Part shown: one piece after another, positions 1-8,028 of the stretch
Position numbering within the stretch: position 1 is the first letter of the stretch
Layout: the number at the start of each line of letters is the position of its first letter
NCBI GenBank assembly: GCA_965533275.1
Contig: CBESWG010000002.1
Coordinates: 121,432 to 185,431 of the forward strand
Direction of reading: 5' to 3'
Source of the DNA: JAUXEH01 sp965533275
GTDB lineage: Bacteria; Acidobacteriota; Aminicenantia; Aminicenantales; Aminicenantaceae
DNA: 64,000 bases
The notes under the pieces: generated by a model
What the model saw: the letters and a program-made list of their open reading frames with translations, nothing else
Told to the model about the DNA's origin: nothing
The model's database searches: none
Made by a program: the position numbers and the translations under genes

Positions 1-493
1 CCCTGTGTTCCGCGTCCTTCCCCCTGACCTCAAGGTGACCGAATTCGGTGTTGGGCACCAGGTGTCCGTCGGTGAAGATGGCGCTCCCGATCCCGGTCCC
101 CAAGGTAAGGACGACCACAACACCCTCCCGCTTACGCCCGGCTCCGAAACGCATCTCGGCCAGCCCGGCGGCATCCGCATCGTTGAGCATCCGTACCGGA
201 CACCCTGACGCGTCCCGGATCAGGGCCTCGCCATCTGTACCGAGCCACGCTTTGTCCACGTTGGCGGCGCTGAAGGCGATCCCGTTTTTGACGACGGCCG
301 GGAATGTGCAGCCGATGGCTCCCTTCCATGTGAAATGCCTCACGACCTCGACCACAACCGAGGCCACTGCCTTGGGCTTCGCTGGCCGCGGTGTCACAAT
401 ACGCAGGCGTTCGCCGGCTAGCTTTCCCCGTTCAATGTCTACAGGAGCCCCTTTGATCCCTGACCCTCCGATGTCGATCCCCAGTACGATCAT
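1..493 (-). CDS. ppgK: Polyphosphate glucokinase (ROK family), 3'-truncated by the window edge
   Basis: It phosphorylates glucose in the cytoplasm, in this subfamily with polyphosphate and/or ATP. Translating the minus strand from the ATG at 493 gives an open frame of 164 codons that reaches base 1 without a stop. The N-terminus has the phosphate-binding motif GIDIGGSGIKG. An NDADAAGLAEM segment and the loop LTLGTGIGSA follow, and then NTEFGHLEV, which is typical of polyphosphate glucokinases within the ROK family. The C-terminal third lies outside the window. The gene is divergent from the membrane-protein gene at 616. The family assignment is firm. Preference for polyphosphate over ATP is inferred from the NTEFGHLE signature and not proven. 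Confidence 0.88.
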   Translation of the reverse strand, partial: MIVLGIDIGGSGIKGAPVDIERGKLAGERLRIVTPRPAKPKAVASVVVEVVRHFTWKGAIGCTFPAVVKNGIAFSAANVDKAWLGTDGEALIRDASGCPVRMLNDADAAGLAEMRFGAGRKREGVVVVLTLGTGIGSAIFTDGHLVPNTEFGHLEVRGKDAEHR

Positions 494-563
494 TTGTTTG
501 CTCTTTTCCGTTCCCTCCCGGTGCCAGTGACAACGGGATGTGAAATTTTGTGAAAAAAAATAG

Positions 564-569
564 TATAAT
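564..569 (+). promoter_or_regulatory. -10-like TATAAT ahead of the 616 gene
   Basis: A perfect TATAAT lies 46 bases before the ATG at 616, in an A-rich stretch between two divergent genes. I see no good -35 hexamer at 16-18 bases, so this may be a weak or activator-dependent promoter. Confidence 0.4.
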
Positions 570-615
570 ACGCCGAGAGTCAATGTGAAAGAATTATTCT
601 CTGGAGAAGGAAGGA

Positions 616-1092
616 ATGATAGTGAAGGAGAGTTCGATGGCGAATGAGCAACACGTGCAGGCGCTCGGGAAACGGCAGCTCGCGGTCTGGGTCCATGTGG
701 CACTGATGGGGAGCCTCCTCATCTATCTCTTTGGTGTAGAGGTTGGCCTCCGCAGGATGGTCGTGACACCTGTGGGCGGGGGAGGAAGCGCGTTTGCCTC
801 CCTCCGTTATGTCTTCTATGGGATCGCGGTGCTCCTGGTCCTTGTCGTCCGCCGGTTGCCGGCCTGGCTGCTGCCGGGTTCGAATACGCCTGAGCCCCTC
901 AGGAGTACGCGGCTTCTCCAGGCTTCCGTCCTGTCCAGCGCGATCTGCGAGGTTCCGGCCATACTGGGACTGGTGATCGTGTTCCTGACCGGCTCCCACC
1001 GCGACTTCCACTACCTGCTCTTTTTTTCACTGGTCCTGTTCGTGTTTCACTTCCCCCGCAGGACCTTCTGGGAGTCCGGAGGTGAAGGATGA
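616..1092 (+). CDS. Small hypothetical integral membrane protein
   Basis: A 158-residue protein with about four hydrophobic segments (near residues 24-42, 66-80, 105-125 and 132-146 from the first Met) and a basic loop RRLPAWLL between them. No enzymatic motif is visible and I do not recognise the family. Two starts are possible. The ATG at 616 has GGAG at 603-606. An in-frame ATG at 637 has AAGGAG at 625-630 with ideal spacing, which would shorten the protein by seven residues. Its stop overlaps the start of the following beta-CASP gene in an ATGA arrangement, so the two are translationally coupled and probably co-transcribed. Confidence 0.7.
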   Translation: MIVKESSMANEQHVQALGKRQLAVWVHVALMGSLLIYLFGVEVGLRRMVVTPVGGGGSAFASLRYVFYGIAVLLVLVVRRLPAWLLPGSNTPEPLRSTRLLQASVLSSAICEVPAILGLVIVFLTGSHRDFHYLLFFSLVLFVFHFPRRTFWESGGEG

Positions 1093-2492
1093 TGCGGCTC
1101 CAGGTCCTGGGGGCCGCCAGGCAGGTCACGGGCTCCTGCTACGTGGTTGAGGTCGATGGGATGCGTATCCTGGTGGACTGCGGCCTGTTCCAGGAACGGG
1201 AATATGCCTCACGCAACTGGAAGCCCTTCCCCGTGTATCCAGGGAAGCTCGACTTCGTGCTCTTGACGCACAGCCACCTCGACCATGCCGGACTGCTGCC
1301 CAAGCTCGTACGGGAAGGATTTTCCGGACCGATCGTGACCACATCGGCATCCCGGGACCTCGTCGAGATCGTCCTGCTCGATTCTGCCCGCATCCAGGAA
1401 GAAGACGCGGCCTACAAACGCAGGCGCCACAAGAAGGAGGGCCGCGAGGGCCCCTATCCGGAGATCCCTCTCTACACCGTCGAAGATGCGGAAAAGTGTC
1501 TCCCCATGATCCGGTCAGTCTCATACAAGGAGGATGTCACTCTGAGCGACAATGTGACGGCCCGCTTCCATGACGCGGGCCACATCCTGGGGGCCGCCAT
1601 GATCGAACTGGAATATCGGCGGAACGGCACCACACGGCGGCTGATATTTTCGGGAGATATAGGACAGTGGGACAAGCCGCTCGTGAACGATCCTTCGGTC
1701 TTCCGGCAGGCGGACTACATCGTGATGGAATCGACCTACGGGGATCGGCTCCATGATGAACCGGGGGATGTCGAGAACCTCCTGTGCGACGCGATCAACC
1801 AGACGGTGAAGGCCGGGGGGAACGTCGTCATCCCCACCTTTGCCCTCGAACGCGCCCAGGAGCTGATGTACCACCTCAGCCGGCTGGTGCGGGAGGACCG
1901 CATCCCCTACCTGATGATGTTCCTGGACAGCCCCATGGCGGTGGATGTCACCGACGTATTCCTTGGCCACCGGGAGTATCTGGATGAGGAAACACATGCA
2001 CTCTTCAGGGAAGGGGAGCCCCCGTTCCGATTCCCCGGGCTCAAGCTCGTGCGTTCCGTGGCAGAGTCCAAGGCCATAAATTCCATACGGGGCTCCTGTG
2101 TGATCATGGCGGGTTCCGGAATGTGCACGGGAGGCCGGATCAAGCATCATCTGAAGCAGAATATCGGAAGCCCGGAGTCACTTCTCCTGTTCGTGGGATA
2201 TCAGGCCCGCGGAACCCTGGGGCGGCTGATCCTGGAGGGCAGAGAGGAGGTCCGCATCCACGGGAAACAGTTTTCCGTGCGGGCGGGGATCCGTCAGATC
2301 CAGGGTTTTTCGGCTCATGCCGACCGCAATGGGCTCCTCAAGTGGCTGGACTACCTGGAGGAAGATCCCAAGAAGGTCATCTTGACTCATGGTGAGGAGG
2401 ATGCCATCCGGAGCCTGGCCAGGGCCGTTCGTGAATCCAAGGGATGGGACGTAGAGGTCCCCGGATACCTGGATACGATCGAGCTGGAATAG
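1089..2492 (+). CDS. Metallo-beta-lactamase/beta-CASP exonuclease-like protein
   Basis: A 467-residue cytoplasmic protein of the beta-CASP branch of metallo-beta-lactamases (CPSF73/YSH1-like), a family that acts mainly as RNA endo- or exonucleases. The N-terminal MBL domain carries the zinc motif HSHLDHAG and a downstream DAGHILGAAMIE histidine. The beta-CASP insert follows (PTFALERAQEL, then MAGSGMCTGGRI). A C-terminal RMMBL-type segment carries FSAHAD and LTHGEE. Length and motif order match complete family members. A second ATG at 1092 is equally usable. It overlaps the upstream membrane-protein stop by four bases. RNA as substrate comes from the family and is not shown here. Confidence 0.88.
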   Translation: MMRLQVLGAARQVTGSCYVVEVDGMRILVDCGLFQEREYASRNWKPFPVYPGKLDFVLLTHSHLDHAGLLPKLVREGFSGPIVTTSASRDLVEIVLLDSARIQEEDAAYKRRRHKKEGREGPYPEIPLYTVEDAEKCLPMIRSVSYKEDVTLSDNVTARFHDAGHILGAAMIELEYRRNGTTRRLIFSGDIGQWDKPLVNDPSVFRQADYIVMESTYGDRLHDEPGDVENLLCDAINQTVKAGGNVVIPTFALERAQELMYHLSRLVREDRIPYLMMFLDSPMAVDVTDVFLGHREYLDEETHALFREGEPPFRFPGLKLVRSVAESKAINSIRGSCVIMAGSGMCTGGRIKHHLKQNIGSPESLLLFVGYQARGTLGRLILEGREEVRIHGKQFSVRAGIRQIQGFSAHADRNGLLKWLDYLEEDPKKVILTHGEEDAIRSLARAVRESKGWDVEVPGYLDTIELE

Positions 2493-2512
2493 GGCCGCCC
2501 GGGGGAGGAAGC

Positions 2513-3868
2513 CTAGAACCTGAGCGTGAATATGGTCGCCTGCTCGGGTTCGGAATGGACAGAGAGTGTGCCCTTGTGCTGGCTCATGATCTGACGTGAG
2601 AGGCTGAGGCCGATCCCCGATCCTCCCTCCTTGGTGGAGAAAAACGGGATGAAGATCTTGTCCAGGTTCTCCTCGAGGATGCCGGGGCCGTTGTCTTTCA
2701 CCTGGATCAGGATCCGCCCCTGAGCATCGAGGGCGGCGCGGAGGTCGATCTGGCCCCCGTCCTGTTTCTCCACGGCCTGCAGCGCGTTGAGCAGCAGGTT
2801 GATCAGGACCTGTTCGACGAGTTCGGGATCGGCTGTCAGCTCCAGGTGTTCAGGTTCGACGCGGCTTTGAAACAGGATGCCTCTGTCCGCGATGTTGGCC
2901 TCCATCAGTTTCGCTACCCTGGAGAAAAGCTCACTCACGGAAAAGATGGAGTAGTTCGCCTTGGGGGTCAGAGTGTAGTTCCGATAGGCATCCACGAAGT
3001 GCATCAGCCCATTACTCCGCTTCTGGATGGTGTGCAGGGCCTGTTGGATGTCGTCCAGCATCTCCTGATCGGAATCCTGGGGCAGGTCGAGGCTCTCCAG
3101 GCCATCCCGGATGAGCTGTTGGATGGTGGAGGCCAGGGAGGAGATGGGCGTGATGGAGTTCATGATCTCGTGCGTGAGCACGCGGATCAGGCGCTGCCAG
3201 GCTTCGATCTCCGTCTCCTCCAACTCGCTTTGGATGTTCTGGATCGAGACCAGAGAAAAGACCTGACTGCGGAGCTTGAACTCCGTGGCATACAGGGACA
3301 ACTGCAGGGACTCGATCTCGCTCTCGACCTTTACCAGATCCGTCTCGCGTGGTTTGAGATGGAACAGGGTTTCCACCAGCTTGGGACTCAGAGAACTCAA
3401 GGATTTGATGTTCTTCAGGTGAGAGAGGTTCAGGAGGCGCTTGGCAGCCGTGTTGATGAGCTCGACCTCCCCGTCCGGCTGGAAAGCGATCAGGCCGACT
3501 CCCACGTGCTGGACCACGGTCTGGAGGTATTGGTAGTGTTCTTCCTTCTCAGCACGCGTCGCTCGAAAGGCATTGGTCACTTCGTTGAACGTGTTGCGCA
3601 GGGAGGCGAATGATCGGCCCAGTTTGTCGTCCTTGAATGACTGCGTGAAGTCCCCGTATTTGATGGATTCGAAGAAGCGTGTCAGGTCGCGATTGGTCAC
3701 CTCGACATACCGGATGAGCGAATACACCTGGTATACGATCAGCACAATGGTGATGAAGAGTGCTGCGAACAGCTGTGTCCGGAACAGGAGAAAAAAGAAG
3801 AACGCGAGCGAGAGGGCCAGGGCCAGGATCCGGCCGATGACATGTATGCGAAATCGCTTAAAGACCAT
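2513..3868 (-). CDS. Sensor histidine kinase (NtrY/NtrB-like) partner of the sigma-54 regulator
   Basis: A 451-residue membrane sensor kinase. Two membrane segments lie at about residues 12-29 and 32-52 with almost no periplasmic loop, so it probably senses a signal in or near the membrane or cytosol. A HAMP-like linker, a PAS-like segment (from about 113, GLIAFQPDG) and an H-box with phospho-acceptor His233 in LTHEIMNSITP follow. The HATPase domain has the N-box LINLLLNAL, DNGPGI and GGSGIGLSL. I chose the ATG at 3868 because the longer frame from 3925 lies entirely within the regulator gene. With this start the gene overlaps the regulator's last 11 bases, so the two are coupled. It probably phosphorylates the adjacent regulator. 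Confidence 0.9.
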   Translation of the reverse strand: MVFKRFRIHVIGRILALALSLAFFFFLLFRTQLFAALFITIVLIVYQVYSLIRYVEVTNRDLTRFFESIKYGDFTQSFKDDKLGRSFASLRNTFNEVTNAFRATRAEKEEHYQYLQTVVQHVGVGLIAFQPDGEVELINTAAKRLLNLSHLKNIKSLSSLSPKLVETLFHLKPRETDLVKVESEIESLQLSLYATEFKLRSQVFSLVSIQNIQSELEETEIEAWQRLIRVLTHEIMNSITPISSLASTIQQLIRDGLESLDLPQDSDQEMLDDIQQALHTIQKRSNGLMHFVDAYRNYTLTPKANYSIFSVSELFSRVAKLMEANIADRGILFQSRVEPEHLELTADPELVEQVLINLLLNALQAVEKQDGGQIDLRAALDAQGRILIQVKDNGPGILEENLDKIFIPFFSTKEGGSGIGLSLSRQIMSQHKGTLSVHSEPEQATIFTLRF

Positions 3869-5234
3869 ATTTTTCCAGCCGTCGATACAATGAGGTGCGG
3901 GAGAGTCCCAATTCCTTGGCGGCATGACTGATGTTGCCGCCGTATTTGCTTATGACCTTGCGTATGATGGTCTTTTCGATGCTGTCCAGGTTGAAGTTGT
4001 CGAAAACGACGCCATCGCCACCGGCTTCGGGGGAGGCGAAGAAAAAATCTCCGGGCTGGAGCACGGGGTCTTCGCTCATGATGACGGCCCTCTCGATGGC
4101 ATGCTGGAGTTCCCGCACATTGCCGGGCCAGTGGTATTTTTCCAGTTTCTTCAGCGTGGCCGTGTTCAGTCGCTTGATGTCCTTTTTATACTTCTTGCTG
4201 TAGATCTTGAGGAAGTGATCGATTAGCAGGGGGATGTCCTCGGGCCTCTCGCGCAGGGGAGGTATCGGCAGCTCCACCGTGTTGATACGGTAGAGCAGGT
4301 CCTGACGGAATTCCCTGTCCGCAACCATCTCCTGGATCGGCATGTTGGTGGCGCAGATCAAACGCACATCCACATCCACGGACTTGTTGGATCCCAGCCG
4401 CGTGATGGTACGGGTTTCGACCACACGCAGGAGCTTCGACTGCAGTGTGAGAGGCAGGTTGGCGATCTCATCCAGGAAGAGCGTGCCCCCCGACGCGATC
4501 TCGAAGCGACCTGCCCGATCTTCCCGTGCATCAGTGAAGGCACCCTTGACGTGTCCGAACAGCTCGCTCTCGAACAGGCTCTCACTCAGGGCCCCCATGT
4601 CGACGCTGATGAAAACCTCATCCGCGCGCGGAGAATGCCTGTGAAGGGCGCGGGCGACAAGCTCCTTGCCGGTCCCGTTCTCGCCCAGGACGAGCACATT
4701 GGCATCGGTTTGCCCCACTTTCTCGATGATCTCGAAGACCTGCTTCATGGCTGAACTGACGCCGATGAAGTCATGGAAGGGTTGGTCCAGGTCGGCACTC
4801 AGCTGTTTCTGGCGGGAGCGCAGGCTGGAGGCCTCGAGGCGGGACCTGCGAAGTTTCAGGGCTGCGGAGATGGTAGCCAGGAGTTTCTCGTTCTGCCAGG
4901 GCTTCAGAACAAAATCGGTCGCGCCTTCCTTTATGGCCCGGACCGCCATGTCCACATCCCCGAAGGCGGTGATGAGGATCACGATGACGGAAGGGTCGAT
5001 CTCCAGGATCCGGTCCAACCAGTAGTAGCCCTCCTGCCCGCTGGTCGCACCTTTGGCGAAATTCATGTCCAGGAAAACGACATCGTAGGCCTCGTTCTTG
5101 AGACAGCTGGGAATGGATTTGGGGTCGTTCTCAATGTGGACCAGGGTCGTGTGCTGTTTCAGAAACAGGCGTGCGGCCTGCAGGATGTCCTGGTCATCAT
5201 CGATGATGAGTACCTTGCCCGTCTTCTTTGTCAT
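3858..5234 (-). CDS. NtrC-family sigma-54-dependent response regulator
   Basis: A 458-residue transcription activator. The N-terminal receiver has the acidic pocket IDDD, phospho-acceptor Asp56 (VVFLDMN), a conserved Thr89 and Lys111. The central AAA+ domain has Walker A GENGTGKE (184-191), the sigma-54 contact loop GAFTDA (231-236) and Walker B LFLDEI. The C-terminal Fis-type helix-turn-helix is SHAAKELGLSRTSLYRRLEK. The contact loop deviates from canonical GAFTGA at its fifth residue. The gene heads an operon with the kinase, behind a minus-strand sigma-54 promoter at 5290-5306, and faces the efflux operon that has its own sigma-54 promoter. Control of both units is inferred from this arrangement. 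Confidence 0.93.
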   Translation of the reverse strand: MTKKTGKVLIIDDDQDILQAARLFLKQHTTLVHIENDPKSIPSCLKNEAYDVVFLDMNFAKGATSGQEGYYWLDRILEIDPSVIVILITAFGDVDMAVRAIKEGATDFVLKPWQNEKLLATISAALKLRRSRLEASSLRSRQKQLSADLDQPFHDFIGVSSAMKQVFEIIEKVGQTDANVLVLGENGTGKELVARALHRHSPRADEVFISVDMGALSESLFESELFGHVKGAFTDAREDRAGRFEIASGGTLFLDEIANLPLTLQSKLLRVVETRTITRLGSNKSVDVDVRLICATNMPIQEMVADREFRQDLLYRINTVELPIPPLRERPEDIPLLIDHFLKIYSKKYKKDIKRLNTATLKKLEKYHWPGNVRELQHAIERAVIMSEDPVLQPGDFFFASPEAGGDGVVFDNFNLDSIEKTIIRKVISKYGGNISHAAKELGLSRTSLYRRLEKYGL

Positions 5235-5289
5235 ATCCCTTTCCTTTTAAAGTGAATGATCCAGATAATCGTACGCTCGACTTTCCATT

Positions 5290-5306
5290 AAGCAAAAAAT
5301 GTGCCG
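5290..5306 (-). promoter_or_regulatory. Sigma-54 promoter for the regulator/kinase operon
   Basis: Read on the minus strand: CGGCAC, a T-rich spacer, then TTGCTT, with the diagnostic GG and GC dinucleotides exactly 10 bases apart (plus-strand CC 5304-5305, GC 5292-5293). It differs from the TGGCAC consensus only in the first base. The predicted start is about 5280, leaving a leader of about 45 bases before the ATG at 5234. Confidence 0.7.
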
Positions 5307-5350
5307 TTTTACGCTCCCAGGGATGAGAGCGTTGTCTTTCCCTAAAGGGT

Positions 5351-5398
5351 TGTCCGATATCGTACACTCCTTGTTAACTCATCGTACACTCTTTGTCA
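5351..5398. promoter_or_regulatory. Tandem enhancer-like repeats (putative upstream activator sites)
   Basis: Two 18-bp copies of ATCGTACACTCYTTGTYA lie at 5359-5376 and 5381-5398. They match at 16 of 18 positions and start 22 bp apart, about two helical turns. The first copy is joined to a palindrome, TGTCCGATATCGTACA (5351-5366), which is symmetric apart from one base pair. The block sits about 45-95 bp upstream of the minus-strand sigma-54 promoter and 80-125 bp upstream of the plus-strand one. That is where an NtrC-type activator normally binds to serve a looped promoter. Binding by the adjacent regulator is inferred. Confidence 0.6.
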
Positions 5399-5476
5399 AT
5401 GTATCGATCCCCAAGTTTTGGCTTAAAAGACGGCATTCCCCCTAAATCTGTGGCATTCTGGCAGAAATCAGGAATG

Positions 5477-5493
5477 TGGCATGATTATTGCTT
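5477..5493 (+). promoter_or_regulatory. Sigma-54 promoter of the efflux operon
   Basis: TGGCATG, four bases, then TTGCTT, matches the sigma-54 consensus almost exactly. GG lies at 5478-5479 and GC at 5490-5491, with 10 bases between. The predicted start is near 5503, about 55 bases ahead of the adaptor ATG at 5559. This rules out the in-frame ATG at 5481 as the translation start. Confidence 0.82.
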
Positions 5494-5558
5494 TAATATT
5501 GCCCGAGGAGACAACGTTCACATGCCAAATTGCATCAGAACGAAGTAGGAGGAATAAA

Positions 5559-6815
5559 ATGGGCATGGACCGCACGATAAAGAAGAAGAAATGGCCGCTC
5601 AAGCGCATCGCGGCATATGCTGCGATCGCGGCCTTCGTTGGTGTAGTGCTGTATCTGTTCCTGTTCAAGTTGAACAAGTCAACGCTGAACGTGGAGAAGG
5701 ACCGACTGACCATCTCGACCGTGAAACATGAGCCGTTCCAGGAATTCATCCCCGTGATGGGCGCCGTGGAACCAATCGATTCCTATCACCTGGATGCCGT
5801 CGAAGGCGGGGTGGTGGAGGAGCTCTTTATAGAGGCCGGGAACCGGATCACCAAGGGGGATCCCATCCTGCGGCTGGAGAATACCGACCTGCTCATGACC
5901 ATCATGTGGCGGGAAGCCGAGCTGTTCCAAACCCAAAACAATCTGCGCAACACTCAGCTGAGCCTGGACCAGAGGCGGCTGGCATTGAGCCAGGAACTAG
6001 CCCAGGTGGACAACTACCTGATTCAGAGCAAGCGGACCTTCGACCGCTACAGTGAACTGATCAAGGAGAGCCTGATCTCTCAGCATCAGTTCGACCTGGC
6101 CCAGGACGAATATATTTACTGGACCAAGCGCCGGGTGCTCACCGCGGAAAGCCAGAAGAACGACATCAAATTTCGGGAGAACCAGGTCGTCGCCCTGCAG
6201 GACTCCCTGAACCGCATGCAGCAGAACCTGGCCATCGTCAAGCTGAAACAGGAGAACCTCATCCTGCGGGCCCCCATCTCCGGATTCCTGACCGCACTGG
6301 ATGCCGAGATCGGCCAGCGCAAGAATCAGGGAGTTCGTCTGGGGCAGATCGATGTGCTGGATGCTTTCCGGGTCGTTGTCAATATCGATGAGCACTGGCT
6401 CGCGCGTGTCGAAGAGGGACGCATCGGGACCTTCGATTTTGCGGGCGGGTCCTATGAACTGGAGGTGAGCCACAAGTACATGGAAGTCACCGAAGGGAGC
6501 TTCGAGGTGGACATGCTGTTTGTCAGCGAGAAACCCGAAGGATTGACGCGCGGGATGACGCTGCACATCCGGCTTAACCTGGGAGACCTGGAGGAGGCCA
6601 TTGTCCTGGCCCGTGGTGGATTTTTCCAGACGACCGGAGGCAACTGGGTTTATGTCGTCGACGCGGATGAGACACTCGCCGTAAAGCGGCGGATACGGAC
6701 CAACCGCTACAACACGCAGGTCTATGAAGTAGTGGAAGGCCTGGAGCCGGGCGAGAAGGTCATCACCTCGTCCTACGAAAGCTTTGGCGACATGGAACGC
6801 CTGGTGCTGAAGTAA
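5559..6815 (+). CDS. HlyD/RND-type periplasmic adaptor (membrane fusion protein)
   Basis: A 418-residue adaptor that would link an inner-membrane transporter to TolC. A cytoplasmic basic start (KKKKWPLKR) precedes one membrane anchor at about residues 17-36. The first biotinyl-lipoyl half follows (VEGGVVEELFIEAGNRITKG), then a long alpha-helical hairpin rich in Gln, Glu and Arg (about 110-235), the second lipoyl half (LILRAPISGFLTAL), and beta-barrel and membrane-proximal domains ending near GLEPGEKVITSSYE. The start at 5559 is set by AGGAGG at 5547-5552 and by the upstream sigma-54 promoter. It is the first gene of the efflux operon. The transported substrate is unknown. Confidence 0.88.
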   Translation: MGMDRTIKKKKWPLKRIAAYAAIAAFVGVVLYLFLFKLNKSTLNVEKDRLTISTVKHEPFQEFIPVMGAVEPIDSYHLDAVEGGVVEELFIEAGNRITKGDPILRLENTDLLMTIMWREAELFQTQNNLRNTQLSLDQRRLALSQELAQVDNYLIQSKRTFDRYSELIKESLISQHQFDLAQDEYIYWTKRRVLTAESQKNDIKFRENQVVALQDSLNRMQQNLAIVKLKQENLILRAPISGFLTALDAEIGQRKNQGVRLGQIDVLDAFRVVVNIDEHWLARVEEGRIGTFDFAGGSYELEVSHKYMEVTEGSFEVDMLFVSEKPEGLTRGMTLHIRLNLGDLEEAIVLARGGFFQTTGGNWVYVVDADETLAVKRRIRTNRYNTQVYEVVEGLEPGEKVITSSYESFGDMERLVLK

Positions 6816-6922
6816 CGTACATATATTTAGGGGATGGAAATGAGATCCCTTTATAAGTATCATAAAACGACTGGGAGCCTAAGGCTGTCAGCGAGCTATT
6901 TACCTACAACGGGAGGAAGAAT

Positions 6923-7612
6923 ATGATCAAACTCAACAGCCTCACCAAGATCTATCTGACCGAGGACGTAGAGACAACAGCCCTGAACAACATCACCGTA
7001 GAGGTGAAAGAGGGCGAATACGTTGCCATCATGGGCCCCTCGGGGTGCGGCAAATCGACTCTTCTCAACATCCTGGGAATGATCGACAAGCCGAGTGGAG
7101 GAGAGTACTTTTTCTTTGAAGAGGAAGTCTCCAAGTACTCGGAGAGACAGCGCGCAAACCTGCGCAAGAACAACATCGGCTTCGTGTTCCAGAGCTTCAA
7201 CCTGATCGACGAGCTGACCGTTTATGAGAACATCGAGCTGCCCCTGCTTTACCTGGGATACTCTTCGGCCGAACGGAAGAAGAGGGTTTCGGAAGCGATG
7301 GAGACCATGGAGATCATGGCCCGCAAGAATCACTTCCCGCAGCAGTTATCCGGAGGCCAGCAGCAGCGTGTGGCCGTGGGCCGGGCCGTCGTGGCCAGGC
7401 CCAAGCTGATCCTGGCCGACGAGCCTACCGGAAACCTGGACTCTGCCCACGGCGAAGAGGTCATGAAGATTATGAACGAGCTGCATGAAGAGGGGACCAC
7501 CATCGTGATGGTCACGCACTCTCCGGCATATGCCGAGTACAGCCAGCGCATCGTGCACCTGTTCGACGGACACGTCGTGTCGGAGAACATCCAGAAAGAA
7601 TTCCGAATCTGA
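6923..7612 (+). CDS. ABC transporter ATP-binding protein, MacB/LolD type (copy 1)
   Basis: A 229-residue nucleotide-binding subunit. Visible motifs are Walker A GPSGCGKST, Q-loop FVFQSFNL, signature LSGGQQQR, Walker B with D-loop LILADEPTGNLDS, and H-loop VTHS. All catalytic residues are present. A ribosome-binding site (GGGAGGAAG) precedes the ATG. It is closely related to the second ATPase of the operon at 8029: both contain GEYFF, SERQR, NIGFVFQS or HIGFVFQS, and LTVYENxExPLLY. A recent duplication is therefore likely. This type normally energises an FtsX-like permease, but none is encoded in the operon. Confidence 0.93.
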   Translation: MIKLNSLTKIYLTEDVETTALNNITVEVKEGEYVAIMGPSGCGKSTLLNILGMIDKPSGGEYFFFEEEVSKYSERQRANLRKNNIGFVFQSFNLIDELTVYENIELPLLYLGYSSAERKKRVSEAMETMEIMARKNHFPQQLSGGQQQRVAVGRAVVARPKLILADEPTGNLDSAHGEEVMKIMNELHEEGTTIVMVTHSPAYAEYSQRIVHLFDGHVVSENIQKEFRI

Positions 7613-7687
7613 TTTCACTGGACAGGAGCCATCTGCGGAGACCGGTTCACCTGGCTAAGGCCGTGAATCGAGTCAAGGAGGATGAGC

Positions 7688-7951
7688 ATGAAAGAAGTCG
7701 TCGTACAGATTCCCACCTACGAATCGGAACAGAACATCGAGATCGATGTTCGGATCAACGGGAAAAAGAGAACCCTAAAGTACCGGGTCGAGATCGTTGA
7801 ATGGGAATCCGAGGAGTCGGAGACCATAGATAAGGTTTCCACTATCAAGCAGGTGATCAAGGAACACGATCGAGACTGGAGGCTGATCCAGATCGGCGTC
7901 CCCTCAGAAAAAAGCATTCCGATCATGTTTCAGAAAAAAGTCTCGGATTAG
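7688..7951 (+). CDS. Small charged protein between the two ABC ATPases
   Basis: An 87-residue soluble protein that I do not recognise. It is rich in Glu, Lys and Ile/Val, with alternating beta-type patterns in the N-terminal half (VVVQIPTYE, IEIDVRING, LKYRVEIVEWE), then a helix (VSTIKQVIKEHD) and a final beta-type segment. It has no signal peptide, Cys residues or membrane segment. The ATG at 7688 is preferred over 7682 because AAGGAGG at 7675-7681 is spaced correctly only for 7688. Its position, about 75 bases from each flanking ATPase gene, suggests it works with the transporter, perhaps as a regulatory or assembly factor. That role is inference only. Confidence 0.75.
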   Translation: MKEVVVQIPTYESEQNIEIDVRINGKKRTLKYRVEIVEWESEESETIDKVSTIKQVIKEHDRDWRLIQIGVPSEKSIPIMFQKKVSD

Positions 7952-8028
7952 GCTGGCGCCGGCTGCTCCGGACCCGGTCAAGTGAGCCACGAGTCCCGGG
8001 CCGAGAGGTTGAGGAGGTACGGAAAACA

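Larger units (their letters stand above)
5235..5558. other. Regulatory intergenic region between the two-component and efflux operons
   Basis: This 324-bp, relatively AT-rich spacer is the only gene-free stretch over 300 bases. In order it holds the leader of the regulator gene, a minus-strand sigma-54 promoter, a block of direct and inverted repeats that look like activator sites, a plus-strand sigma-54 promoter, and the leader plus ribosome-binding site (AGGAGG, 5547-5552) of the adaptor gene. A partial copy of the repeat core (ATCGTACGCTC, 5268-5278) lies near the predicted minus-strand transcription start and could act in autoregulation. I see no sigma-70 promoter of good quality here. 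Confidence 0.7.

Noticed and set aside
2846..3613. Plus-strand open frame of 255 codons opposite the histidine kinase
   Set aside because: Codons are the complement of the kinase's catalytic domains and no protein family is visible.
5481..5558. Upstream in-frame ATG for the HlyD-type adaptor
   Set aside because: It lies within the -24/-12 sigma-54 promoter, upstream of the predicted transcription start, and lacks a ribosome-binding site. AGGAGG precedes the ATG at 5559.
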